From: Tenggerimyces sp963762635
Lineage (GTDB): Bacteria; Actinomycetota; Actinomycetes; Propionibacteriales; Actinopolymorphaceae
Assembly: GCA_963762635.1 (NCBI GenBank)
Contig: CAVXLQ010000018.1
Span: forward strand, 620,001 to 684,000
DNA length: 64,000 nucleotides
Reading direction: 5' to 3'
In this document: piece by piece, positions 35,154 to 43,825 of the stretch
Layout of the letters: each line of letters opens with the position of its first letter
Numbering within the stretch: position 1 is the first letter of the stretch
Notes under the pieces: generated by a model
Told to the model about the DNA's origin: nothing
Databases searched by the model: none
What the model saw: the letters and a program-made list of their open reading frames with translations, nothing else
Translations under genes and position numbers: made by a program

Positions 35154-35582
35154 TTACGCGTCGAGCGCGGCGTCCAGCGTGATCTTGGTGCCGGTGAGGG
35201 CCTGGGAGACCGGGCAGTTCGCCTTGGCCCCCTCCGCCGCGGCCGCGAAGCCCTCCGCGTCCAGGCCGGGCACGACACCGCGCACGGTGAGGTGGCTCCC
35301 GGTGATGCCCTCGCCCGGCTGGAACGTCACCTCGGCCTTCGTGTCGAGCGAGGTCGGCGGCGTGCCAGCCTGCGCGAGCGCGTGCGACAGCGCCATCGAG
35401 AAGCAGGACGAGTGCGCCGCGGCGATCAGCTCCTCCGGGCTGGTCACGCCGTTGGGCTCCTGCGTGCGAGCCGCCCAGGTCACGTCGTAGGCGCCGAGTC
35501 CGGACGAGTCGAGCGACACCCGGCCGGCGCCCTCCATGAGGGAGCCCTCCCAGTGCGCGTTGGCCGTACGTGTGGTGGCCAT
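35154..35582 (-). CDS. OsmC-family organic hydroperoxide reductase
   Basis: The 142-residue protein has the OsmC fold with both catalytic cysteines: the peroxidatic Cys in AAAHSSCFSMALS (about residue 60) and the resolving Cys in ANCPVSQ (about 124), plus TSPEELIAAAH. It reduces organic hydroperoxides, with electrons coming in actinobacteria from a mycothiol- or lipoamide-linked system. ATG start with GAGGAG 7 bases upstream. It is divergent from the DrrA-like gene. Confidence 0.92.
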   Translation of the reverse strand: MATTRTANAHWEGSLMEGAGRVSLDSSGLGAYDVTWAARTQEPNGVTSPEELIAAAHSSCFSMALSHALAQAGTPPTSLDTKAEVTFQPGEGITGSHLTVRGVVPGLDAEGFAAAAEGAKANCPVSQALTGTKITLDAALDA

Positions 35583-35653
35583 ACCAAATCTCCTCGAAGA
35601 AAGTCATAAGCAGCGCTGACGATCACATCCTGCCGCACCTGCCTGAAGGAGCG

Positions 35654-35683
35654 TGTCAGGAGCCGTGTCAGGAGCGTGTCAGG
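35654..35683 (+). promoter_or_regulatory. Three direct GTGTCAG heptamers, SARP-type binding-site candidate
   Basis: GTGTCAG occurs at 35654, 35666 and 35677, with steps of 12 and 11 bases, within longer GAGC(C)GTGTCAG copies. SARP regulators bind direct heptamers at roughly 11-base steps upstream of a -10 box. The exporter starts 33 bases on and an AfsR/SARP gene lies behind it. A clear -10 box is not seen. Confidence 0.55.
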
Positions 35684-35715
35684 TGGGTGGCGGGGCCTCC
35701 GCCGATGGTGGACAC

Positions 35716-36663
35716 ATGACGACATCAGCGATCGCGGCCTCAGGCCTGCGGAAGGCATACAAGGACAAGGTCGTTCTCGACGGCATCGATCTCGACGTCG
35801 CGGCGGGAACGGTCTTCTCCCTGCTCGGCCCGAACGGGGCCGGCAAGACGACTACGGTCAACGTGCTGACCACCCTGCTGAAGGCCGACGCCGGCACGGC
35901 GCGCGTCGCCGGCCACGACGTGGCGACCGAGACCAAGGCCGTACGCGCGGCGATCGGCGTCACCGGCCAGTTCGCCGCGGTGGACGAGCTGCTGACCGGC
36001 CAGGAGAACCTCCAGCTCATGGCGGATCTGCTGGGCATGGACCGCGACGAGGCCAAGCGGGTCATCGCCGACCTGCTGGAACGGTTCGAGCTGACGGAGG
36101 CGGCGCCGAAGCTGGCGTCGACATACTCCGGCGGCATGCGCCGGAAGCTGGATCTGGCGATGACGCTGGTCGGCAAGCCCCGGATCATCTTCCTGGACGA
36201 GCCGACGACGGGCTTGGACCCGCGCAGCAGGCGGACGATGTGGGACATCATCCGGCAGCTGGTGTCCGAGGGCGTCACGATCTTCCTGACCACCCAGTAC
36301 CTGGACGAAGCCGACCGGCTCGCGGACCGGATCGCCGTGCTCGACCAGGGCAAGCTGGTCGCGGAGGGCACTCCCGCCGAGCTCAAGCGGCAGATCCCGG
36401 GCAGCCACGTCCGGCTCCAGTTCGCCGGCGATCTCGACCTCGAGTCCGCGATGCGCGTCCTGACCGACGCCACCCGCGACGACGAGGACGACCTGGTCCT
36501 GCGCGTTCCCAACGACGGCAAGCCGAAGTCGGTTCGAGCCCTGCTCGAACTGCTCGACACCCATTCCCTCGACGTCGAGGAGTTCTCGGTCCACACCCCG
36601 GACCTCGACGACGTCTTCCTGGCCCTCACCGGCCGCACTAGCGCAGAGGTGGCAGCACGATGA
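35716..36663 (+). CDS. ABC exporter ATPase, daunorubicin-resistance (DrrA) type
   Basis: The protein is 315 residues from ATG 35716; an earlier in-frame start would add a low-complexity leader. Walker A is GPNGAGKT at about 38-45, the signature YSGGM is near 137, Walker B is IFLDEPTTGLD near 159-166, and the D-loop and switch His region (FLTTQYLDEA) follow. The C-terminal DrrA-type domain is present. It drives export of a hydrophobic or amphipathic compound together with the downstream permease, whose start overlaps its stop (ATGA). Confidence 0.93.
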   Translation: MTTSAIAASGLRKAYKDKVVLDGIDLDVAAGTVFSLLGPNGAGKTTTVNVLTTLLKADAGTARVAGHDVATETKAVRAAIGVTGQFAAVDELLTGQENLQLMADLLGMDRDEAKRVIADLLERFELTEAAPKLASTYSGGMRRKLDLAMTLVGKPRIIFLDEPTTGLDPRSRRTMWDIIRQLVSEGVTIFLTTQYLDEADRLADRIAVLDQGKLVAEGTPAELKRQIPGSHVRLQFAGDLDLESAMRVLTDATRDDEDDLVLRVPNDGKPKSVRALLELLDTHSLDVEEFSVHTPDLDDVFLALTGRTSAEVAAR

Positions 36664-37400
36664 ATACCGCGACGGCCATGCTGGGCCGCACTTTCAAGCA
36701 CACCGTCCGTTCCCCGTTCACGCTGTTCAACGGCGTGCTGATGCCGGTCATCATGCTGTTGTTGTTCACGTTCGTCGTCGGCGGCGCGTTCGACATCCCC
36801 GGCAACTACATCGACTACATCACCCCCGGAATGATCGTTCTGACGATCAGCTACGGGTTGAGCGCGACCGCGTTGGCGGTGAACACCGACATGACCAAGG
36901 GGATCATCAACCGGTTCAAGGTGATGGACGTCTCGCGCGGCGCCATCCTGAGCGCGCACGTCGTGTCGAGCATGTTCCGCAGCCTGATCGGCATCGCGGT
37001 CCTCGTCGGCGTGGCGTTCGTCGCGGGGTTCCGGCCGGCGGCGAACGCCGTGGAATGGCTCGGCGTCGCCGGGCTCGTCGTGCTGGTGACGTTCGCCACC
37101 AGCTGGTTGACCGTCGCCCTGGGGCTGTTCGCGAAGTCCCCGGAGTCGGCGGGCATGGTGACCGTTCCGCTGATCATGCTGCCGTTCCTGAGCAGCGCGA
37201 TCGTGCCCTCCGGAACGATGGGCGCCGGGATCAAGCAGTTCGCCGAGTACCAGCCGTTCACGCCGATCAACGAGGCGGTGCGCGGGCTGCTGAACGGCGA
37301 GCTCAACACCAGCAGCATGCTCGTGGCCATCGCCTGGTGCGTCGGTATCGCGCTGGTCGGCTACGTGTGGTCGCTGTCCACGTTCAAGAAGCGAGCGTGA
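36660..37400 (+). CDS. ABC-2 type exporter permease (DrrB-like)
   Basis: The 246-residue protein has six predicted spans and the ABC-2 pattern: FKHTVRSPFTLFNGVLMPVIM, the long first loop with IDYITPGMI, and the SSAIVPSGTMGAGIKQFAEY stretch before the last spans. It pairs with the ATPase just upstream. The last 17 bases overlap the 3' end of the convergent AfsR/SARP gene, so transcription of the two may interfere. Confidence 0.92.
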   Translation: MNTATAMLGRTFKHTVRSPFTLFNGVLMPVIMLLLFTFVVGGAFDIPGNYIDYITPGMIVLTISYGLSATALAVNTDMTKGIINRFKVMDVSRGAILSAHVVSSMFRSLIGIAVLVGVAFVAGFRPAANAVEWLGVAGLVVLVTFATSWLTVALGLFAKSPESAGMVTVPLIMLPFLSSAIVPSGTMGAGIKQFAEYQPFTPINEAVRGLLNGELNTSSMLVAIAWCVGIALVGYVWSLSTFKKRA

Positions 37401-40400
37401 CCTCGACCAGGTCGGACCAGCTCTCCCGCGCACCTTCCCGCGTCACCTCGGCGAAACGTTCCTCGCCGAGGTGACGTCGCACGTCCTGCTCGAGCCTGAT
37501 CTCGTCCGGGTTGGTGCGGTCCGGCGTTCCACGTATCTCGACGCTGGCCGCGAGCAACCGCGCCGCCTGGTCGTACTGGTCGAGCCGAACCGCCAGATCC
37601 GCCATCCCGACGAGCATCCGGGCGATCGCGGGCGGGGCCGCCGCCTCCGTCGCCGCCTCGAAGGCGGCCACCCGATGGGTGCGGGACTCCCGCAGATCAT
37701 CGGTCAGATAGCCGAGCACGTCATGGACCAGCGCACGGATGTACGCCCGTTCCGCGCCATCGCCGAGGAGGGTGGTCGCACGCCCGAGCTGGTGGCGAGC
37801 CTCCTCGGTGTCACCGCGCAGGCGAGCGAGCTCGGCCTTGGCGAGCGCCAGGTCGACCTGGGCGGACGGCCAGGTGACACCCTCGCCGTACCGCTCGGCC
37901 TCGGCGAGGGCGGCCGCACTGGCATCCCGGTGGCCGTCGAGCCAGTACAGCACGGCCTGTTGGGTCCGCCATTCGATGATGTCCTCGACGGCGCCGACCT
38001 CGGCGACGGCCGCGACACCCTGCTCGAGGTACTCGCAGGCACGGGAGAACTCGCCCCGCATGGCGACTTGGCTCGCCAGGATGGACAGGACGACCGAGAT
38101 CCCGAACCGTTCGCCGAGCGCCCGGAACTCCGCGAGCGCCTGTTCCAGAATCGCCTCCGCCTCCGGACCGGCGTGGCCGAGGATGGTCCGCATCTTTCCT
38201 GTCTGCATGCGGCCCAGGGCTCGCACCCAGGGATCCTGGCTGTCGAGCAGTGCCTCGAACGCGGACACCGCGGACTCCGGCTCCCGGAGCAGGCTCTCCA
38301 GCGGAACGACCAACTCCAGCAGCGGATTGCGAAGCTCACCTCGCTGATAGAGCTCGTACACCTTGTGGATCCAGTCCGCGCCGAGGTGCTCGTCGCCGCG
38401 CCCGGAGGTCACGAAGAACACGACCATGCCGTACGTCATGGCGCGGAAGTCGTCGGGCACCTCGCCGGGAAGCTTGGCAGCCGCGGTGATCAGCTCGATG
38501 CCTTCGGCCCGCCGCCCGTTGAACCACCAGTACCAACCCGCGGATGCCGTGAACCGCATCGCTGCCCGCGCGTCCCCGGACGCGATCGCCCCTCGCAGCG
38601 CGGCGAGGAGGTTGTCGTGGTCGGCCTTGAGCGTCGCGAGCCACTCCAGCTGCTCGGCGCGGCGAAGATGTGGGTCCGCGGCCTCGACGAGCTCGGTGAA
38701 GTATCGGAGATGGGCGTGGCGTGCCTGTTCGGCCTCTCCGGCTTCGGCGAGGCGGTCCGCGGCGTACTCCTTGATCGTGGTGAGCATCCGGTAGCGCGGG
38801 GCTCCCTCGTCGACGGTGACGAGCAGCGACTTCTCGGCCAGCGAGGTGAGCAGTTCGAGTACGTCTTGCTGCTCGACCCCGTCGCCCGCGCAGACCTGCT
38901 CGGCGGCCTCGATGCTCGCCCCGCCGGAGAAGACGGAGAGCCTGCGCAGGACCGTTCGCTCGGCGTCGGTGAGGAGCTCCCAGCTCCAGTCGACCACGGC
39001 CCGCAGCGTCCGGTGTCGTTGCTGGGCAGTCCGGCTGCCGCCGGTCAGCAGGCGGAACCGGTCGTCGAGGCGGTTCGCCAGCTGGTCGAGGGTCATGGTG
39101 CGCAGGCGGGCGGCGGCGAGCTCGATGGCGAGCGGCATCCCGTCCAGCGCTCGGCAGATCCGTACCATCGTCGCCACGGTGTCGTCGTCCTCACCGAGGT
39201 CGGTGCGTACGGCGCCGGCGCGGTCCCTCAGGAGCTGCACGGCTGGGGATTCGGCGCCGGTCTGCACGGTCAGCGGCTCGACGTGCCAGAGCGCCTCGCC
39301 GGTGATGCCGAGGGGCTCGCGGCTGGTCGCGAGGATCCGCAGGCGCCGGCACTCGCCGAGCACGCGGTCGGCGAACGTTGCCGCCGCCTCGATCACGTGC
39401 TCGCAGTTGTCCAGGATCAGCAGCACCTCGCGGTCGCGGATCGCGGCGATGAACCCCACCACCGGGTCCGCGGACGGTGCCTCGCCGAGGAAGGACTCCC
39501 TGAGTCCGAGCCCGCTCAGCGCCGCCTGGGCCACGTCGCTGCCCGCGGCGTTGGCCGCGCTGGTGGCGAGCTCGACCAGCCAGACGCCGTCCGGCAGGTC
39601 GTCCACCATCGTGCGCGCGGTCTCCCTGGCCAGCCTCGTCTTACCCGAACCGCCCGGGCCGATGAGGGTGGTCAGTCGGTGTTTCTCGACGAGCTGCCGG
39701 ACCGCTTCGAGGTCGGCGTCCCTGCCGACGAAGGTGGTGAGCTCGGCGCGAACGTTGGTCTTCGGTGTCTCTGCCTTCCTGGGCCTGCTGAGCTCGCCGC
39801 GCAGGAGCTGGACGTGGAGTTCCGCCAGCTCTGGGGACGGGTCGGTGCCTAGCTCGTCCGCGAGGGCTTCTCTTGTGCGTTCGTACGTACGCAGGGCCTC
39901 GGAGTTGTCGCCGGCGGCCACGAGCGCTCGCATCTTGGCGGCGACCAGCCGTTCGCGGAGTGGGTGGGCGGCGACGGCGTCGGTGAGCTCGGTGAGGACG
40001 TCTTGGCCGTGGCCGAGGTTGACCTCCGCTTCGTACCTCTCCTCCAGCGCGGTGATCCGCAGGCCCTCGAGCCGCGTCACCGCGGCGTCGAACGCCTCAC
40101 TGTCCTCGAGTCCGACGTCCTGCATCGGGGCGCCGCGCCAGAGCTTCGTCGCCTCGCGCAACAGGGCCAGCTTGGTGGGGCCGCCGTCGGCTTGGCGGGC
40201 TCTGGCGAGGAGGTGCTCGAACCTGGTCGCGTCGACCTCGTCGGTCTTGGCGGCGAGCCGGTAGCCGCCGGTCAGCCCCTCGACCGCACCGGGGAGCGCC
40301 TTCCGGAGCCTGGACGCCAACCGCTGCAGGGCGTTCGCCGCATCGGCCGGCGGGCTCTCGCCCCAGATCCAGTCGATGAGGGCGGTCTTCGAGACGGTGC

Positions 40401-40515
40401 GCCCCGGCTCGAGCGCGAGGGCGATGAGGAGCGCACGCAGTCGGGCGCCCGGGATGTCGGCCAAGACGCCGTCGTCCGTACGAACCTCGAAGGGCCCAAG
40501 CATCCCGACCTGCAC
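37384..40515 (-). CDS. AfsR/SARP-type transcriptional regulator with BTAD and NTPase domains
   Basis: The protein is 1043 residues from GTG 40515, which has GGGAGG 8 bases upstream; a longer frame to 40602 adds unconserved sequence. Residues about 1-95 are an OmpR-like winged helix (MLGPFEV, GARLRALLIALALEPG, LIDWIWGE), about 100-245 the bacterial transcriptional activation domain, and about 285 onward a STAND/NB-ARC-like ATPase with GPGGSGKTRLARE and LLILDNCEH. A TPR-like C-terminal half follows. Regulators of this shape activate secondary-metabolite or export genes by binding direct heptamer repeats. The convergent DrrAB operon, with such repeats at its start, is the obvious candidate target. 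Confidence 0.93.
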   Translation of the reverse strand: MQVGMLGPFEVRTDDGVLADIPGARLRALLIALALEPGRTVSKTALIDWIWGESPPADAANALQRLASRLRKALPGAVEGLTGGYRLAAKTDEVDATRFEHLLARARQADGGPTKLALLREATKLWRGAPMQDVGLEDSEAFDAAVTRLEGLRITALEERYEAEVNLGHGQDVLTELTDAVAAHPLRERLVAAKMRALVAAGDNSEALRTYERTREALADELGTDPSPELAELHVQLLRGELSRPRKAETPKTNVRAELTTFVGRDADLEAVRQLVEKHRLTTLIGPGGSGKTRLARETARTMVDDLPDGVWLVELATSAANAAGSDVAQAALSGLGLRESFLGEAPSADPVVGFIAAIRDREVLLILDNCEHVIEAAATFADRVLGECRRLRILATSREPLGITGEALWHVEPLTVQTGAESPAVQLLRDRAGAVRTDLGEDDDTVATMVRICRALDGMPLAIELAAARLRTMTLDQLANRLDDRFRLLTGGSRTAQQRHRTLRAVVDWSWELLTDAERTVLRRLSVFSGGASIEAAEQVCAGDGVEQQDVLELLTSLAEKSLLVTVDEGAPRYRMLTTIKEYAADRLAEAGEAEQARHAHLRYFTELVEAADPHLRRAEQLEWLATLKADHDNLLAALRGAIASGDARAAMRFTASAGWYWWFNGRRAEGIELITAAAKLPGEVPDDFRAMTYGMVVFFVTSGRGDEHLGADWIHKVYELYQRGELRNPLLELVVPLESLLREPESAVSAFEALLDSQDPWVRALGRMQTGKMRTILGHAGPEAEAILEQALAEFRALGERFGISVVLSILASQVAMRGEFSRACEYLEQGVAAVAEVGAVEDIIEWRTQQAVLYWLDGHRDASAAALAEAERYGEGVTWPSAQVDLALAKAELARLRGDTEEARHQLGRATTLLGDGAERAYIRALVHDVLGYLTDDLRESRTHRVAAFEAATEAAAPPAIARMLVGMADLAVRLDQYDQAARLLAASVEIRGTPDRTNPDEIRLEQDVRRHLGEERFAEVTREGARESWSDLVEVTLAS

Positions 40516-40604
40516 TGGGCGATCCTCCCACGCCACCGCCGCCCCACCCGACAAACCTCCCCATGACGCCGGCTCTTGGGTGCCCTCCATCGTGACCGCC
40601 ACCC

Positions 40605-40679
40605 GTGATCATGATCCGTTCCATGAAGACCAACCGGCGCTATAGCCCGTTCTGCCTTCATCATCCACATCATGATCAC
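40605..40679. repeat. Imperfect hairpin, copy 2 of the 3.5-kb element
   Basis: Arms 40605-40628 and 40656-40679 pair over an 11-bp outer block (GTGATCATGAT) and a 6-bp inner block (ATGAAG), with seven unpaired bases between. The loop is 27 bases, exactly as in the copy at 3546-3618, and matches it at 16 of 27 positions. It lies in the divergent gap between the SARP gene and the peptide importer rather than at gene ends. Confidence 0.75.
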
Positions 40680-40929
40680 CGGTCCTCCCTCCCGGGTCCA
40701 CAGGCTGTGCGGCGTCGTGGAAGGGCCCGGGATTCCGAAACCGAGATGCACTCGTCACCCGCCGCTGCTTGACCTAAGGCCCAGGTCGCGGCACGATCGC
40801 GATCACTTACCGAAACAGGGGCGGTAGGCGGCAGAAAGTTACAGCCACATGATCAACTTCAGATCACGGCCGGGTTCGGTCCAGCGTTGGGTCGGTTGGC
40901 GGCCGGAAGTTCGGGAGGAGTACCTCAGG
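40680..40929. other. Upstream region of the peptide importer, weak promoter only
   Basis: This gap holds TTGACC at about 40769 with a weak CACGAT-like -10 about 17 bases on, and GGGAGGAG just before the importer start. An in-frame ATG at 40849 would put extra residues before the signal peptide and is not preferred. No other gene or RNA is recognised. Confidence 0.3.
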
Positions 40930-42759
40930 ATGCGGATCGCGACATCCCGTTGGCGGCGGACCCTGGTCCGCGCAGCCGCCCTCGTCGGCGTCGCCGGGCT
41001 GGTCCTGGCCGCGACTGGCGCGCATGCGGAGACCGCAGAGCCCAAGAAGCAGCTCGTGGTCGCCGCTTCACAGTCCGTCGACACGTTCAACCCGTTCCTT
41101 TCGTTCTTCGCGATCGGCTACACGATCTCCGGTCTGACCTACGACTCGTTGATCGACTGGAGCGCCGAGAACTACGAGCCGATCCCCGGTCTCGCGGAGA
41201 AGTGGGAACACTCCGACGACAATCTGACCTGGACCTACACGATCCGCAAGAACGTCAAGTGGACCGACGGCAAGCCGCTCACCGCCCAGGACGTCCTGTT
41301 CACGTTCGACACCATGATGACGAACGAGGACGCCCGCGCCTCGAGTAGCGACCTGGTCGAGAACTTCGACAGCATCAGCGCACCGGACGACAGTACGTTC
41401 GTCGTCAAGCTGAAGAAGCCCACCAACCAGATGCTCGGACTGGACAACGCGATCCTGCCCAAGCACATCTGGGAGCCGAAACTCTCGACCCTCAAGGACT
41501 TCAAGAACTTCGACTTCCCGCTCATCGGCTCCGGCCCGTTCCAGGTCGTCGAGTTCAAGACCGACCAGTTCATCCGACTCAAGGCCAACAAGGACTACTG
41601 GGGCGGAGCGCCGAAGTACGACGAGCTCGTCTTCCGCTACTACAAGACGCCCGACGCTTCCGTCCAGGCACTGCTCGGCGGCGAGGTCGACCTCGTCAGC
41701 GGGCTCACGCCGGCGCAGTACAAGGCGATCGAGGGCAAGCCGAACATCACGCTCAACCAGGCGCAGAACAGGCGCTTCGGCTCGATCACGTTCAACGTCG
41801 GCGCGAAGACCAAGCAGGGCAAGGAGTTCGGCGACGGACACCCCGCGCTGAAGGACGTCAAGCTCCGGCAGGCGATCCACCACGCGATCGACAAAGAAGA
41901 GATGATCAACAAGGTCAACGACGGCAAGGCGATCCCTGGCGTCAGCTACATCCCGCCGTTGTTCAGCACCTACTTCTGGGAGCCGTCGGACGCGGAGAAG
42001 GTGAAGTTCGACATCGCCGAGGCCAACAAGATCCTCGACGACGCCGGCTACACCAAGGGCGCGGACGGCATCCGGATCGACCCGGTCAGCAAGCGACCGC
42101 TGAAGCTGAGGCTGCTCAACCACTCCGACACCCCGTCGGAGGCGACCGACTCGGAGTTCCTCGCGGGCTGGTGGAAGCAGATCGGCATCGAGACCAAGAT
42201 CGAGGCGGCGGACTTCACCAAGCTGAACGACAACCTCTACCTCGGCAAGTTCGACATCATCTTCTCCGGCTGGGGCGTGAGCCCTGACCCGACGCCGATC
42301 CTCGCGCTGCACACCTGCGGCACGTTGCCGAACACCACGGACGGCACCGAGCGCGACACCGACACGTTCTACTGCAACGCCGAGTACGACAAGCTCCACG
42401 AGCAGCAGAAGGCCGAGTCCGACATCGCGAAGCGGGCTGACATCGTCAAGCAGATGCAGAAGCTGCTGTACGAACAGGCGCCGGTCATCACGCTCCGGTA
42501 CGCCGACACGCTCGAGGCCTACCGCAGCGACCGCTGGACCAACTTCACCAAGCAGCCCTCCGACCGCGGCATGATCTCCGGCCAGCAGGGCATGTGGGCG
42601 TTCCTCTCGGCCACCCCGGTCGAGAAGAAGGCGCAGGAGTCGGCCGGCGGCAGCAACGCCGCCCTGTACGCGATCGCGGGCGGCGGTGTCGTGGTGATCG
42701 CCGCGGCGGCCGGTTTCGTCGCGTTCCGTCGTCGCCGCACAGCGGACGAACGCGAGTAG
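40930..42759 (+). CDS. Peptide/opine-type ABC substrate-binding protein with C-terminal membrane anchor
   Basis: The protein is 609 residues from ATG 40930 after GGAGGAG. It has a signal peptide ending ATGAHAETA, then a family-5 (DppA/OppA) body: FNPFLSFFAIGYTISGLTYDSL, LAEKWEHSDDNLTWTYTIRK, and KWTDGKPLTAQDV. There is no lipobox Cys; instead the C-terminus has a span (ALYAIAGGGVVVIAAAAGFVA-type, split here) followed by RRRR, so it is tethered by its tail. It binds peptides or similar oligomers outside the cell and starts a five-gene importer operon, 10 bases before the first permease. Confidence 0.92.
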   Translation: MRIATSRWRRTLVRAAALVGVAGLVLAATGAHAETAEPKKQLVVAASQSVDTFNPFLSFFAIGYTISGLTYDSLIDWSAENYEPIPGLAEKWEHSDDNLTWTYTIRKNVKWTDGKPLTAQDVLFTFDTMMTNEDARASSSDLVENFDSISAPDDSTFVVKLKKPTNQMLGLDNAILPKHIWEPKLSTLKDFKNFDFPLIGSGPFQVVEFKTDQFIRLKANKDYWGGAPKYDELVFRYYKTPDASVQALLGGEVDLVSGLTPAQYKAIEGKPNITLNQAQNRRFGSITFNVGAKTKQGKEFGDGHPALKDVKLRQAIHHAIDKEEMINKVNDGKAIPGVSYIPPLFSTYFWEPSDAEKVKFDIAEANKILDDAGYTKGADGIRIDPVSKRPLKLRLLNHSDTPSEATDSEFLAGWWKQIGIETKIEAADFTKLNDNLYLGKFDIIFSGWGVSPDPTPILALHTCGTLPNTTDGTERDTDTFYCNAEYDKLHEQQKAESDIAKRADIVKQMQKLLYEQAPVITLRYADTLEAYRSDRWTNFTKQPSDRGMISGQQGMWAFLSATPVEKKAQESAGGSNAALYAIAGGGVVVIAAAAGFVAFRRRRTADERE

Positions 42760-42769
42760 GTACCGAAGC

Positions 42770-43825
42770 ATGGAGCCCATGCTCACGGCCGAGCCGTCTC
42801 CGGACGGCTCGGCCGGTTCGGTAGCACTCGACGCCAAGCGCGACGCACGCGGCAGCAGCTTCCTGCGCTACTTGCTGATGAAGCTGGGCGGCGCGGCGAT
42901 CTCGCTCGTCATGGTGCTGTTCTCGGCGTTCTTCCTGTTCCGCATCCTCGGCGGCGACCCGGTCGACGCGCTGACGCGGGACGTGCCGACCACACCGGCC
43001 GAACGGGCCGCGCTGCGCGTGAAGCTCGGCCTCGACCAGCCGCTGTGGGTGCAGTTCGTCGACTACGTGACCGGCGTGCTGCGCGGCGACCTGGGCGACT
43101 CGTACCAGTACCAACAGCCCGTCACCGAGCTGATCGGCGAACGGCTTCCCGCGACCCTCCTGCTCACCTGCACCGCGCTCGTCGTCGCGGCGTCGCTCGG
43201 GCTGTGGATCGGGACGCGCGCCGGCTGGAGACACGGCAGTACGTTCGACAAGGCGAACGTCGGCGTCGCGCTCACCCTGTGGTCCGCGCCCACGTTCTGG
43301 TTCGGCCTCATCGTCATCATGGTTTTCGCCCGCGGGCTTGGGTTGTTCCCGATCAACGGCATGATCTCGCCCATCACTCCCCCGGGCTTCTGGCCGCAGA
43401 CTCTCGACGCGTTGCACCACCTCGTGCTCCCGGTGATCACGATGACAGCCGTGGTGTACGCGCAGTACGTCCTCGTCATGCGCTCGTCGGTGCTCGACGA
43501 GATGGGCAACGACTACCTGACGACAGCGCGCGCCAAGGGCCTGAAGGACGATCTTGTGCGCCGCAAGCACGCGGTGCCGAACGCCTTGCTGCCGACGGTC
43601 ACGTTGCTGTTCCTCCATCTCGGCGGTGTGGTCGGCGGCGCGATCCTCACCGAGACCGTGTTCAGCTGGCCGGGCCTTGGCCTGTTGGCCTACCAGGCTT
43701 TGAAGATCCCCGATCTTCCTTTGCTCCAAGGGACATTCGTGTTCTTCTCCGCGGTGGTGATCCTCGCCAACACGGCGGCGGACCTCGTCTACAGGTTCCT
43801 CGATCCACGGGTGCGTGCGGCATGA
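42770..43825 (+). CDS. Dpp/Opp-type ABC transporter permease (DppB-like)
   Basis: The 351-residue protein has six predicted spans, an N-terminal amphipathic tail, LRVKLGLDQPLWVQFVDYV in the first loop, and the EAA-like docking loop DYLTTARAKGLKDDLVRRKH at about 245-264. PNALLPTVTLLFLHLGGVVGG and ETVFSWPGLGLL complete the DppB pattern. It forms the channel with the next permease, whose ATG overlaps its TGA. Confidence 0.93.
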   Translation: MEPMLTAEPSPDGSAGSVALDAKRDARGSSFLRYLLMKLGGAAISLVMVLFSAFFLFRILGGDPVDALTRDVPTTPAERAALRVKLGLDQPLWVQFVDYVTGVLRGDLGDSYQYQQPVTELIGERLPATLLLTCTALVVAASLGLWIGTRAGWRHGSTFDKANVGVALTLWSAPTFWFGLIVIMVFARGLGLFPINGMISPITPPGFWPQTLDALHHLVLPVITMTAVVYAQYVLVMRSSVLDEMGNDYLTTARAKGLKDDLVRRKHAVPNALLPTVTLLFLHLGGVVGGAILTETVFSWPGLGLLAYQALKIPDLPLLQGTFVFFSAVVILANTAADLVYRFLDPRVRAA

